Origin: Bog-756 sp963776225
GTDB taxonomy: Bacteria > Actinomycetota > Acidimicrobiia > Acidimicrobiales > RAAP-2
Assembly (NCBI GenBank): GCA_963776225.1
Contig: CAVZLL010000004.1
Coordinates: 744,001 to 808,000, forward strand
DNA: 64,000 nucleotides
Direction of reading: 5' to 3'
Both the position numbers and the translations under genes were made by a program. Of this stretch, positions 1 through 8,114 are shown piece after piece. Numbering within the stretch: the first letter of the stretch is position 1; the number at the start of each line of letters is the position of its first letter. The notes beneath the pieces are model-generated. The model was not told the DNA's origin. It searched no databases and worked only from the letters and a program-made list of their open reading frames with translations.

Positions 1-49
1 GATTCGACTCCGACGATAGGGTCGGGGCACCGCCTTCCAGGGAGGAACC

Positions 50-1084
50 ATGAAGGACCTCAAGATCGGACTGCAGCTCGGCTACTGGGGCTCGGGGCCG
101 CCGGCGAATGCCCCCGAGCTGGTGGCCGAAGCCGAGCGGCTCGGGTACGACTCGATCTGGACGGCCGAGGCCTACGGATCCGATGCGCTGACCCCGCTCG
201 CCTGGTGGGGCTCGCGCACCGAGCGGGTCCGGCTCGGAACCGCCCTCTGCCAGCTGTCGGCCCGGACGCCGACCGCCATGGGCATGGCCGCCATGACCAT
301 GGACCACCTCTCGGGTGGCCGTTTCGTCCTCGGACTCGGCGTGTCGGGCCCGCAGGTCGTCGAGGGCTGGTACGGACAGTCGTTCGAGAAGCCGCTGGCA
401 CGGACCCGGGAGTACGTCGACGTCGTGCGCCAGGTCGTGGCCCGGGAGGCACCGGTCTCCAACGACGGGCCCCACTACCCGCTGCCCTTCCCGGGCGGGC
501 TCGGGCTGGGCAAACCGCTCAAGTCGATCGTCCACCCGCTGCGCACCGAGATCCCGATCATCCTTGGCGCGGAGGGTCCGAAGAACATCGCACTGGCCGC
601 AGAGGTGGCCGACGGGTGGTTCCCCATCTTCTTCTCCCCGAGCGCAGTCATGGCATACGAGCCGTCGCTGGCCGAAGGCTTCGCCCGGCCGGGAGCGCGC
701 CACACCCGCGACGAGTTCGAGGTCATCGCCTTCGCCGCGACGCTGGTATCCGACGACATCGAGGCCGCGGCCGACAGCATGCGCCCCTACCTCGCCCTGT
801 ACATCGGGGGCATGGGTGCGAAGTCGATGAATTTCCACTTCGACGTCTTCGCCCGGATGGGCTACGAGGCCGAGGCGATCAAGATCCAGGAGCTCTACCT
901 CGAAGGCCGCAAGGACGAGGCTGCGAAGGCCGTCCCGACCAAGCTCATCGAGGACACCGCCCTCATCGGTCCCAAGGAGAAGATCCGGGACGACATCGAG
1001 CGCTGGCGCGAGTCGATCGCCACCACCCTCCTCGTCTCGGGCGACGTCAGGACGCTCCAGACCATCGCCGAGCTGGCGCTGTAG
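50..1084 (+). CDS. LLM-class F420-dependent oxidoreductase (TIGR03559-like)
   Basis: This is a 344-residue luciferase-like TIM-barrel protein. The N-terminal strand (IGLQLGYWGSG), the WTAEAYGSDALTPLAWWG block near residue 37 and the LGLGVSGPQVVEGWYG block near residues 94-109 are characteristic of actinobacterial F420-dependent luciferase-like oxidoreductases. Such enzymes use reduced F420 for hydride transfer in the cytoplasm; the substrate cannot be read from the sequence. The start is set by a GGGAGG ribosome-binding site at 40-45, about 5 nt before the ATG. It converges with the minus-strand BTAD/LysM gene after only 15 nt, and no terminator hairpin is obvious there. Family assignment is firm, physiological role is unknown. 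Confidence 0.93.
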   Translation: MKDLKIGLQLGYWGSGPPANAPELVAEAERLGYDSIWTAEAYGSDALTPLAWWGSRTERVRLGTALCQLSARTPTAMGMAAMTMDHLSGGRFVLGLGVSGPQVVEGWYGQSFEKPLARTREYVDVVRQVVAREAPVSNDGPHYPLPFPGGLGLGKPLKSIVHPLRTEIPIILGAEGPKNIALAAEVADGWFPIFFSPSAVMAYEPSLAEGFARPGARHTRDEFEVIAFAATLVSDDIEAAADSMRPYLALYIGGMGAKSMNFHFDVFARMGYEAEAIKIQELYLEGRKDEAAKAVPTKLIEDTALIGPKEKIRDDIERWRESIATTLLVSGDVRTLQTIAELAL

Positions 1085-1099
1085 GGATCCGGACGGCGC

Positions 1100-4000
1100 T
1101 CAGCGGCGAGTCGGTCGATCGCCACTCGGCGGCCGGCGGCTGAGCGACCGGTAGAGCTCCCACGTACTCGGGTGGACCGACTCGACGGGCTCGATCTCGT
1201 CGGCCACCACCCGCACGAGCTCCGCCATCGCTGTCTCGACCCCGCGGGGATTGCCGGCGAGGTCCGCCGCACGCATCAACATCCGGTAGAGGCGCTCGTC
1301 GTACGGACTGACCAGGAGCCCGCGCCGGGCGGCCCACTCCGCTCCTCGGGCATCGCCGGCCCGCAGACAGGCGCCCGCGAGGCGACCGCTGAGGTCGACC
1401 ACCGCCGACTCGATCGCCGGAGCGATCCCCTCGAGGATCGACCAGTCGGAGGCACGGAGCCCTTCGAACGGTCGCCCGCGCACGATCTCGAGGGCTGACC
1501 TCCAAGCCGTGGGCTCCTCCGAATCGGCGAGCGCGACGAACCGGTCCCAGTCGGTGGCGACCGTCGGCGCCAACGCCAGCCGCCCGTGGCTCCGCGGGAG
1601 GTGATCGAACCCGTCCCGCGCCGTCCCGAGCGCGCGACGGGCCACCGACGCAGTCGAATGGAGGCTGGAGGGGGCCATGACGCGGTCGGGCCAGAGCGCG
1701 GTGGCCCACGCATCGTTCGATGCGCCCTGGGGGTGCATCGCCAGGTACACGACGAGCTCACTGGCCCACGCCCTGGTGAACTCCCTCGCAGCACCGCGGA
1801 TCTCGACCGGTCCCAGGACGGCGACCTCGACCTCGGGCTCGACCGGCGGCACCCCGACGGGGATTCCGGCCCCGTCGAGGATCGACGAACCCATGCTCAC
1901 GACCACATCCGAGCTCGCTGACGACACGCTCGCGTACGCCGGTGTCGTTCCTCGCGCACGGCGCAGGCCCACCGGCACGTCGCATTCGCCCGGATGCTCG
2001 AGGGCCGTCGTCGGGGCGACCACCTCCCGTCCCTCGGATGCATCCAGCAACGCGACGACCTCGGTCAGCTCCGCTCGGCTCGCTCGTTGCGGAGTGATGA
2101 CCGTCCCGAAGACCTCGAGTGAGGGAGCACCCACGTCGTCCGCCTGCAGGCGGTGGCGAGCCTCGATCCCTTCGCAGAACGCCACCACCGCTGTCCCGGC
2201 GACTCCGTCCCCACTCCGGGACACCAGCTCTCCTGCGGCGCCGGGGGGTACCGTCGGTCCGCAGATGACCACGACTGGATCCCACGGTCCGGTCCGGTCC
2301 CGGACGCGCGCTTCGATGAACGACGTCTCGCCGTACCGGTCGAGCAAGACCGGTCCGATCAGCCGGCGCCGGGCGAGCTCGTCCTCCACGCCGCCCGTGT
2401 CGCCGACCGACGACACCCGGGCAAACCGACTCAGCTCGGCGCCGAAGCCGACCAACACCACGTCGAACCCAGGTGACCAACGCGAGGTGGCGAGCTCCAG
2501 GGCGAGGACCCGTGCGATCCCGTCGCACACCTCGGGGTGCCCGGTCACCACCACCGAACCCATGCCCTCCAGGTGCGCGAGGACCACCTCGTCCTGGTTG
2601 CGACCGACCGAAACGAGAGTCGGGAGCGGGGACAGGCCCGCCCGACGTCCGCGTACACGTGGGTCAGACGCGTCGGCGACCGCTCGGTCGATCCGCAGTG
2701 CGGGCCCCTCGGGCTCGAGGGTGAACTCCTCCGGCACGTGAAACGCTCGGGCGTCTGGGTCGAGCACCAGCCGGAGGTCCCCCGCCGAGATCGTGATGCC
2801 GACGATCCGCGGGGCCCGGCCACTCCCCGTCGGTACCGAACGCAGGTACAGACGCACCGCTGCGTCGACCGACCGGAGCAGGTCCCGACCGTCACCGGAC
2901 CGAAGTCGACCCTCGATGCGGCGGAGCTTCGGATCAGGGGATTGGGCCGGGATACCCGATGGCCGGTGCCGCTGCTGTACCCGCCGGAGCCGGTCGACCA
3001 GGTCGGCGATTCCGACTCCGACGATTCCCGCGCCGAGCGGTGGGTAGGGAGCATGCTGGTGCAGGATCCCCGACCCCGGACCACTCCTTGCGGCACCGGC
3101 GGGGCCGCCCGCCGACGCGGGAAGCGCGAGGGTCCATCCGGGTCTCACCCAGTGGTCCCCGGTGAGCTGCGAGCCGTCCTCCTGGCGGATCCCGTAGTTG
3201 AGCTCCGCGATCTCGCGCCATCTACGAGCCGACCCCAGATGCTGTTCGGCAATCGACCACAGCGTCTCGCGGTGGCCCACCCGGTGCGTCGCCCCGATCG
3301 CCCTTCCGCCTTCCAACCCCGGATCCTTCGGTGTCACGACCGGTGGTGCGACCCGTCGTGCCGCTGCCGCAGCCGGGACGGCCGATGCCGGGACGGCCGA
3401 TGATTCCTGAACGAGGTGAGCCGGAGACCCGTCCAGCACCGGCACCGCCCGTGGAGGCGCAGGGGCGGTTGCGGACGCAGATCGACCTCCGACGTCGACG
3501 GCGGGTATCGCCAGCCGATCGAGGATGCCGCCGTCCGTGACGCCGGCCCGGTCGCCGGGATCGAGTCGCTGAGCCGAGCCCACCGAGTCCAGCGATCCCT
3601 CCGAGTTGGTCGTGCCCGCCGGGTCGGCCGGGCTGACCTTCCCGTCCGGACCGATGACGAAGCGGGTACTGATGTGCTCACCGTCGCCGATGACGCGGAG
3701 CGTCGATCCGGCACCCAGGATGGCGCCCCCAGCAGCACTCCGAGGGTCGGGCACGGGGGGTGCCTCCCGTCCGATGACCGAGAGAGCGAGCGCGGTACCC
3801 ACCAGGCATGCGACGACCGACTGGAGCGTGCGGCTGGCAGGGAGCCGGGTGGCCGAGCGGCCGAGCACCCAGGAACGCAGCTCCAACACGACACAGGTGG
3901 TCATCCATGCCCAGAAGACCCACGCCATCAGCAGCGCGACCCGGCCGAGCCAGTGGGTGACGACCTGGAGGTCGTCCAATCGTCCGGGGATCGGGCTCGT

Positions 4001-4159
4001 ACCGGAACCCGCGGGAGCGAGATGGGCGAACGGAGAACCCGCAGCCGTCACCAGCAAGACGGGCACCCCGACGACGAGAGCGATGAGGACCATCGACGCG
4101 AGCACACCCGGGACCGCACGGCGGCGGACAGGATCTGTCTGTACGATGCCCCGGCTCAC
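1100..4159 (-). CDS. Membrane-anchored LysM / BTAD (SARP-type) protein of the Tad pilus locus
   Basis: This is a 1019-residue protein. Hydrophobic segments lie at about residues 18-40, 73-95 and 112-130. A low-complexity Pro/Ala linker follows, then a LysM peptidoglycan-binding module at about 292-347 (HRVGHRETLWSIAEQHLG). The C-terminal ~245 residues form a bacterial transcriptional activator domain with helical TPR-like repeats (VLGPVEIRG... ending LYRSLSRR). BTAD domains are normally found in SARP-type DNA-binding activators; here the domain is tied to the membrane and a wall-binding module. It is the last gene of the Tad cluster, and its start overlaps the TadG-like gene by 4 nt. A role as envelope sensor or pilus-assembly scaffold is inference. 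Confidence 0.85.
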   Translation of the reverse strand: MSRGIVQTDPVRRRAVPGVLASMVLIALVVGVPVLLVTAAGSPFAHLAPAGSGTSPIPGRLDDLQVVTHWLGRVALLMAWVFWAWMTTCVVLELRSWVLGRSATRLPASRTLQSVVACLVGTALALSVIGREAPPVPDPRSAAGGAILGAGSTLRVIGDGEHISTRFVIGPDGKVSPADPAGTTNSEGSLDSVGSAQRLDPGDRAGVTDGGILDRLAIPAVDVGGRSASATAPAPPRAVPVLDGSPAHLVQESSAVPASAVPAAAAARRVAPPVVTPKDPGLEGGRAIGATHRVGHRETLWSIAEQHLGSARRWREIAELNYGIRQEDGSQLTGDHWVRPGWTLALPASAGGPAGAARSGPGSGILHQHAPYPPLGAGIVGVGIADLVDRLRRVQQRHRPSGIPAQSPDPKLRRIEGRLRSGDGRDLLRSVDAAVRLYLRSVPTGSGRAPRIVGITISAGDLRLVLDPDARAFHVPEEFTLEPEGPALRIDRAVADASDPRVRGRRAGLSPLPTLVSVGRNQDEVVLAHLEGMGSVVVTGHPEVCDGIARVLALELATSRWSPGFDVVLVGFGAELSRFARVSSVGDTGGVEDELARRRLIGPVLLDRYGETSFIEARVRDRTGPWDPVVVICGPTVPPGAAGELVSRSGDGVAGTAVVAFCEGIEARHRLQADDVGAPSLEVFGTVITPQRASRAELTEVVALLDASEGREVVAPTTALEHPGECDVPVGLRRARGTTPAYASVSSASSDVVVSMGSSILDGAGIPVGVPPVEPEVEVAVLGPVEIRGAAREFTRAWASELVVYLAMHPQGASNDAWATALWPDRVMAPSSLHSTASVARRALGTARDGFDHLPRSHGRLALAPTVATDWDRFVALADSEEPTAWRSALEIVRGRPFEGLRASDWSILEGIAPAIESAVVDLSGRLAGACLRAGDARGAEWAARRGLLVSPYDERLYRMLMRAADLAGNPRGVETAMAELVRVVADEIEPVESVHPSTWELYRSLSRRPPSGDRPTRR

Positions 4160-4608
4160 CGGGACCCCACGGTCACGCCCTCGAGATCGAACGCCGAGGC
4201 CGTCGCCGAGACGGGCAGGGAGCGGATGCCCACCATCCCGAGGACGGCTGTGGGCACCCGGTAGGAGACGCGCACGGTGACCACGCCGTTGTTCACTGCG
4301 GCGGTCGCAGGATGACCGGCGCCCGCGGCAAAGTGCTCGGCCGCCACGACAGCGGCCTGGTCGTCGAGTTGGAACGTCCCGCTGCGCAGGCTGTCGACCG
4401 AGAGGGCGCCGGCTCCCGCCCGCGCCGCCTGTTCGGCTTCGACCTCGGCCGCCTGGTGGGCGAGCAGGGCCGAGCCTCCGTCGACGACGAATCCGATCAG
4501 CGCCATGAGGGCGACCAGGATCAGTGCGGCGAAGGCGGTGATCACCCCCTCATCGGAGGCCACTGCCCGAGCTGCCGTCGGGCGCCATGCGATCGGAGCC
4601 CGAGTCAT
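4156..4608 (-). CDS. TadG-like pilus assembly protein
   Basis: This is a 150-residue protein with one N-terminal transmembrane segment (residues ~22-45, GVITAFAALILVALMALIGF) preceded by a short charged stretch. A Glu/Ala-rich amphipathic helix (HQAAEVEAEQAARAGAGAL) and a small beta-rich extracellular part follow. This is the architecture of the Tad-locus pseudopilin-like TadE/TadG proteins, with the DGG box after the membrane helix as in TadG-like proteins. The ATG at 4608 overlaps the stop of the upstream TadE-like gene (ATGA), so translation is probably coupled. The in-frame sequence further upstream is only the shadow of the TadE-like gene. Confidence 0.85.
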   Translation of the reverse strand: MTRAPIAWRPTAARAVASDEGVITAFAALILVALMALIGFVVDGGSALLAHQAAEVEAEQAARAGAGALSVDSLRSGTFQLDDQAAVVAAEHFAAGAGHPATAAVNNGVVTVRVSYRVPTAVLGMVGIRSLPVSATASAFDLEGVTVGSR

Positions 4609-5027
4609 CGGACGGCGCGATACGGATCGATCGGGGCGGTCGCGGAGGCCTGGACGGTGGTACTGCCGGGCACGCCCGGGAACCCGAGATCGGAGAGCAG
4701 GACCTGGCAGGTGACCCGGACGGTCACGTACCCGCCGGGGACGAAATGGCTGATGTCCATTGCGACGGCCACGTGGACGCAGGTGTGCCGTGAGCCGATC
4801 AAGGCGCTGACGGCTTCGGCCGGCCCACCCCACTGGGCCGTCGAGGCACTCGGAAGGACCGCCGCAGCTTCCGCTCCGGCCCGTGCAGCCTCTGCCACTT
4901 GTTGTCGCGCCTCGGAGACTCGCCCGAACACGAGCGATGCGAGCGCGACGATCAGGAGCACGGGAGCGAGGACGGCCAGTTCGACCGTCACGCTCCCCCG
5001 GTCCGGGTTCGGGCGGGTGTGGGTCAT
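4605..5027 (-). CDS. TadE-like pseudopilin
   Basis: This is a 140-residue protein. The N terminus reads DRGSVTVELAVLAPVLLIVALASLVFG, the TadE signature: a Gly before a Ser/Val stretch, a Glu at the +5-type position and a hydrophobic helix that is cleaved by a prepilin peptidase in characterised systems. The remainder is an Ala-rich helix and a small exposed domain with two Cys (HTCVHV, VTCQV) that could form a disulfide. It sits between two similar minor pilin genes, with 4-nt overlaps at both ends. TadE proteins are minor pilins needed for Flp pilus assembly. No TadV prepilin peptidase lies in the window. Confidence 0.88.
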   Translation of the reverse strand: MTHTRPNPDRGSVTVELAVLAPVLLIVALASLVFGRVSEARQQVAEAARAGAEAAAVLPSASTAQWGGPAEAVSALIGSRHTCVHVAVAMDISHFVPGGYVTVRVTCQVLLSDLGFPGVPGSTTVQASATAPIDPYRAVR

Positions 5028-5407
5028 CCCGACGCCCGGAATTCCTGGATCGGGCCGACCACGGTGGCGGAGACCGGGAACGAGAGCCCCGGGAGGATCG
5101 ACGTCGCGTGGCCACGGACCTCGAGCTGCTCGGCGTCACCGGGTAGCACCGCAACCGCCACCGAGCTCTCGGAGAGGTCGGAGCCCGCACCCCGGACCAC
5201 AGCCCGAGCGGCGGCGGCACCGGCCGTCGGCCCTCCGCCGACCGACCGGGCCACCCGGTCGCCCTCCGACGCGGCCAGCTGGGTGACCTGGGCGGCATGG
5301 GCCCAGAGCGCCAGCTGGACTGCGAGCAGGAACAGCACCATGACCACCGGGACGACCAGGACCACCTCGACCAGCGTGGAGCCGCGATCTCCCCACTCGC
5401 CGAGCAC
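5024..5407 (-). CDS. TadE-like pseudopilin (second copy)
   Basis: This is a 127-residue protein with the GDRGSTLVEVVLVVPVVMVLF class III-type signal near residue 6. As in its neighbour, a Gly is followed by a Glu and a long hydrophobic helix, then an Ala/Arg helix and a small globular tail. I place the start at the GTG at 5407, which begins 5 nt after the stop of the pilin gene; the long in-frame extension upstream covers that pilin and has no coding character. It overlaps the next TadE-like gene by 4 nt. It is probably a minor pilin of the Flp/Tad pilus. Confidence 0.8.
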   Translation of the reverse strand: MLGEWGDRGSTLVEVVLVVPVVMVLFLLAVQLALWAHAAQVTQLAASEGDRVARSVGGGPTAGAAAARAVVRGAGSDLSESSVAVAVLPGDAEQLEVRGHATSILPGLSFPVSATVVGPIQEFRASG

Positions 5408-5412
5408 GGACC

Positions 5413-5604
5413 TCAGTTGAGGTTGATCGAGTTGGCCTTCGCCGTGACCTTGGCGACGATGATCGCTCCGACGGCGATTGCCAGCGCCGCGAAGATCGCA
5501 GTCAGGACGACCTTCTCGACAACGGAACCGGTGTCGTCCCGATCTCCGACGACTCCGACCCGAGCGCGGACGTAGGCCACGAGGACGGCGATGTGCATGG
5601 GCAT
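5413..5604 (-). CDS. Flp-type major pilin candidate
   Basis: This is a 63-residue protein with a charged N-terminal half and a C-terminal hydrophobic helix: TGSVVEKVVLTAIFAALAIA, then VGAIIVAKVTAKANSINLN. Size, the Glu just inside the hydrophobic helix and the Asn-rich short tail fit the Flp/type IVb pilin family, although the Glu-Tyr pair typical of Flp is Glu-Lys here. The start is set by a GAGGAGAA ribosome-binding site about 6 nt upstream of the ATG; the second ATG at codon 3 is less well placed. It lies first in the pilin half of the locus, so it may be the most strongly expressed gene. No separate promoter can be named with confidence. Confidence 0.75.
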   Translation of the reverse strand: MPMHIAVLVAYVRARVGVVGDRDDTGSVVEKVVLTAIFAALAIAVGAIIVAKVTAKANSINLN

Positions 5605-5724
5605 GGCGGGTTCTCCTCTTCTCTGGAACGGCGGTCAGGTGGGGCATGGTGCTGGCGGGACGGGGGTGGACCGGCATCCCGGCGACTTGATCCGGACCTT
5701 CGAGGGGAGGAGCCCCGGACGCAA

Positions 5725-5742
5725 GCCGAGCAACGTCTCGGC
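5725..5742. other. Short hairpin in the divergent spacer between pilin and HicB-like genes
   Basis: A 6-bp perfect stem GCCGAG/CTCGGC with a CAACGT loop lies in the 240-nt spacer between the minus-strand pilin gene and the plus-strand HicB-like gene. The spacer has no convincing open frame. There is no U-tract, so a terminator call is not supported. A structured leader or operator is possible but unproven. Confidence 0.25.
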
Positions 5743-5845
5743 CGCCACCATCGGAGGTGCGCTGGGCAGTCACCGCAGCGCCGCCCGGCATGAGTTGTCT
5801 CGTTGGCCAAAGGTGGCTCAGCCAATGACCGAAACGGAGGAACAC

Positions 5846-6253
5846 GTGAAGACCTACACGGCCCGCCTCGAGCGCGAGGAAGACGGACGCTGGACCGTCG
5901 AGCTCGAGGAGGAACCACGAGTCCACACCTGGGGCAAGACCGTCGACCAAGCCCTTGCCCGCCTGCTCGAAGCCGCCGCCTTGTGGTTCCAGACCGAGGA
6001 AGACCAGATCGAGCTCGTCCCTCGACCGGTGCTTCCCAAGTCCACCGGGAGGACAGTCCAGCAGGCGCGCCGGGCACGCGAGCAGGCCCGAAGCGCGGAT
6101 CGCCTCGCCGTCGAGCGGACCAGGGAGGCCGCCGCAGCACTCACCAGCCGAGGGATCAGCATGCGCGACGCTGCCGCCATCCTCGGCATCTCCCACCAAC
6201 GCGTCCACCAGCTGCTCGCAACCGAGGTGTCTCCTCGCCGCAACGCCGGCTGA
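5846..6253 (+). CDS. HicB-like protein with C-terminal helix-turn-helix
   Basis: This is a 135-residue protein. Residues 1-60 (KTYTARLEREEDGRWTVELE..., then TWGKTVDQALARLLEAAAL) match the HicB/HicB-like antitoxin fold that binds toxin and is often followed by a DNA-binding tail. Residues ~102-128 (GISMRDAAAILGISHQRVHQ) form a clear helix-turn-helix. The GTG at 5846 is chosen because GGAGG ends 5 nt before it; an ATG at 5825 lacks a site. It is transcribed against the Tad genes and no HicA toxin is adjacent. It could therefore be an orphan antitoxin turned regulator of the divergent pilin genes, which is inference. Confidence 0.75.
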   Translation: MKTYTARLEREEDGRWTVELEEEPRVHTWGKTVDQALARLLEAAALWFQTEEDQIELVPRPVLPKSTGRTVQQARRAREQARSADRLAVERTREAAAALTSRGISMRDAAAILGISHQRVHQLLATEVSPRRNAG

Positions 6254-6363
6254 CTCGAACCACCAGGTCGCCGAGCACACCCGTCGGGGCACGGCGACCG
6301 CGGCCCGACCACCCTCCGGCTCTCGCCGATCGACGCCTTCGGAGTGCATCGAGACGAGCGGCA

Positions 6364-7266
6364 TCAAAGGCCCCCGAGGATCCGCTGCACGGCGGGATAA
6401 CCGATGAACAGCAGGAATCCGAGGAGTAGGAGCGCGCCGGGGAGGAACAGCCGCTCGGTCGTGGCATTGGCCGCAGATTCGGTCTCCGCCTGCTCATGCC
6501 GCCGGAGTGAGATCGCACGCGCACTCAGGGACTGGCGGATCCTGGCCCCTTCGGTTCCGGCAAGCTGGACGGTCGCCGAGAGCTCGATCAGCTCCGGCAC
6601 GTCGAGCTCGGCGCCGAGCCCGGCGAGTGCAGTCCACGGCGACGCTCCCGCGTCACGGGCGGCCAAGAGCACCCGGGCCATCCGCTGCGACGCCCAGTCC
6701 GGACTCACCTGCGCCGCTGCGTGGAGGGCACCCTCCACGCCGACTCCCCCGGCAAGACCCAGCACGACCAGATCGACGAACGACCCGAGCACCACACGGA
6801 AGTGCCTGCGGCGTTCGGCGGCGGCGCGGAGCACCGCGCCCGCCGGCAGGGCCACGGCGAGCGGCACCGAGGCTGCGACCAGGAGGAAGGGAACAACCAG
6901 CGGAATCGACAGCCCCGCCGCCTGACAGCCCAGCCAGAGCAGGGGAGGCAGGAGCAGCCCGGCCGCTCCGAGGACGATCATGCGGGTGGCCAACAGCTCG
7001 GGTGCCGAGTCGGTGATGGCCAGCGCCGTCCGGATCGGGCCCGCACGCTGATGGCCCGACCACCTGCTCCGCTCCGCCCAGGCGGCGGCTCCTTCGCCCA
7101 GGCGGCGCGCCGGCGGACCGGTCCCGGGCGCGAGCGACCGGGTATCCGGGGCCCGCTGCCACGTCGTCCATACCGCGTCGAAGGACGGCGGCGCCGAGCG
7201 CAGCCCGTAGGTGATCCCGAGACAGCCGACACCCACCAGGAGGCCGAGGCCTGCGACCACCGTCAT
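6364..7266 (-). CDS. TadC-like type II secretion F family protein
   Basis: This is a 300-residue integral membrane protein with an N-terminal TM (residues 1-20), a TM pair near residues 95-150, a cytoplasmic four-helix GspF domain (LGSFVDLVVLGLAGGVGVEGAL to RAISLRRHEQAETESAANATTERLFLP, split here) and a C-terminal TM (LLLLGFLLFIGYPAVQRIL). This is the T2SSF fold of TadC. The ATG at 7266 overlaps the stop of the TadB-like gene by 4 nt; the longer in-frame extension is the TadB shadow. TadB and TadC together form the inner-membrane platform that couples the CpaF ATPase to pilin assembly. Confidence 0.88.
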   Translation of the reverse strand: MTVVAGLGLLVGVGCLGITYGLRSAPPSFDAVWTTWQRAPDTRSLAPGTGPPARRLGEGAAAWAERSRWSGHQRAGPIRTALAITDSAPELLATRMIVLGAAGLLLPPLLWLGCQAAGLSIPLVVPFLLVAASVPLAVALPAGAVLRAAAERRRHFRVVLGSFVDLVVLGLAGGVGVEGALHAAAQVSPDWASQRMARVLLAARDAGASPWTALAGLGAELDVPELIELSATVQLAGTEGARIRQSLSARAISLRRHEQAETESAANATTERLFLPGALLLLGFLLFIGYPAVQRILGGL

Positions 7267-8114
7267 CGGACCGCCACCGACGTGCCCAGGAGACGCACCG
7301 GCGCAGGTGGTCGCGCCAGCGTGACCATGAGACTCAGCCCCGCGGCGTAGAAGGCCCCGACCGCCAGGAGGACCAGCTGTCCGGACGCCGAGTCGAAGGG
7401 GGCCAGGTACGGTCGGGCCAGAAGTGCAAGTCCGCCAGCGAAGGCGACCGAGAAGACGATGACCGTTCGCACGCTGCTGCGGACCGATGCTCGGCTGGTC
7501 TCGACGCGGAGCCGTCCGGCGACCTCCTCCCTGGTGGAGTCTGCGAGCGCCGCCAGAAGGTCGGCGAGTCGCTGGGCGCGGGCGGTGAACGCAAGGAGCA
7601 GCGCGCACGCCACACGGTCGGCACACGGATCACCGACCTCCTCGGCGAATTGCAGGAGTGCCTCGCGGGGATGGACGGCATCCCGGAGTCGGCCGGCGAG
7701 CCGCTCGGCGGGGTCTCGGATCGGAGCCGGGCTGAGTCCGGCGGTGGCGATGATCGCCTGACTGAGCCCCGCCGAGGCCGCGAGGGTTCCTTGGAGCATC
7801 TCCGTCCACGTCGCGATGGCCTCCGTCTTGGTGATCGCCACCCCTCCCGACATCCGGTCGAGGAGACGCGGCAGCCCGTACCCGGCCAACCCGACGATCG
7901 GGAGCGCGGCGGGCCAGCCGGTGGCCATGGCACCGGCCAGGCCCGACCCGACCGCGAGCAGCACCGGGGTGAGGTTGCCCCAACGACGGGCCCCGACAGC
8001 CGGGGGTTCTTCGCCGTTCCTCTTCAGCCACCCTCCGACCAGACCGACCATGCCCAGACCCAGGCCGAGGCCGCTCATCAGCACGAGGGCCGACCCGGAG
8101 ACGGGAGCGCTCAT
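7263..8114 (-). CDS. TadB-like type II secretion F family protein
   Basis: This is a 283-residue membrane protein with an N-terminal TM (residues ~8-28), a further TM pair (~48-85), a cytoplasmic T2SSF helical domain (TWTEMLQGTLAASAGLSQAI onward; SREEV-like TREEVAGRLRVETSRASVRSSVR) and two C-terminal TMs. Membership of the GspF/TadB family is clear from the layout and from its position between CpaF and TadC. It overlaps the CpaF gene by 4 nt upstream and the TadC gene by 4 nt downstream, so the three are translated as a unit. Confidence 0.88.
   Translation of the reverse strand: MSAPVSGSALVLMSGLGLGLGMVGLVGGWLKRNGEEPPAVGARRWGNLTPVLLAVGSGLAGAMATGWPAALPIVGLAGYGLPRLLDRMSGGVAITKTEAIATWTEMLQGTLAASAGLSQAIIATAGLSPAPIRDPAERLAGRLRDAVHPREALLQFAEEVGDPCADRVACALLLAFTARAQRLADLLAALADSTREEVAGRLRVETSRASVRSSVRTVIVFSVAFAGGLALLARPYLAPFDSASGQLVLLAVGAFYAAGLSLMVTLARPPAPVRLLGTSVAVR

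Noticed and set aside
5700..5760. Possible c-di-GMP (GEMM) riboswitch, suggested by GGACGCAAGCC and a nearby hairpin
   Set aside because: The conserved GEMM core and tetraloop-receptor elements cannot be aligned, and the strand would face the HicB-like gene. A covariance-model search would be needed.
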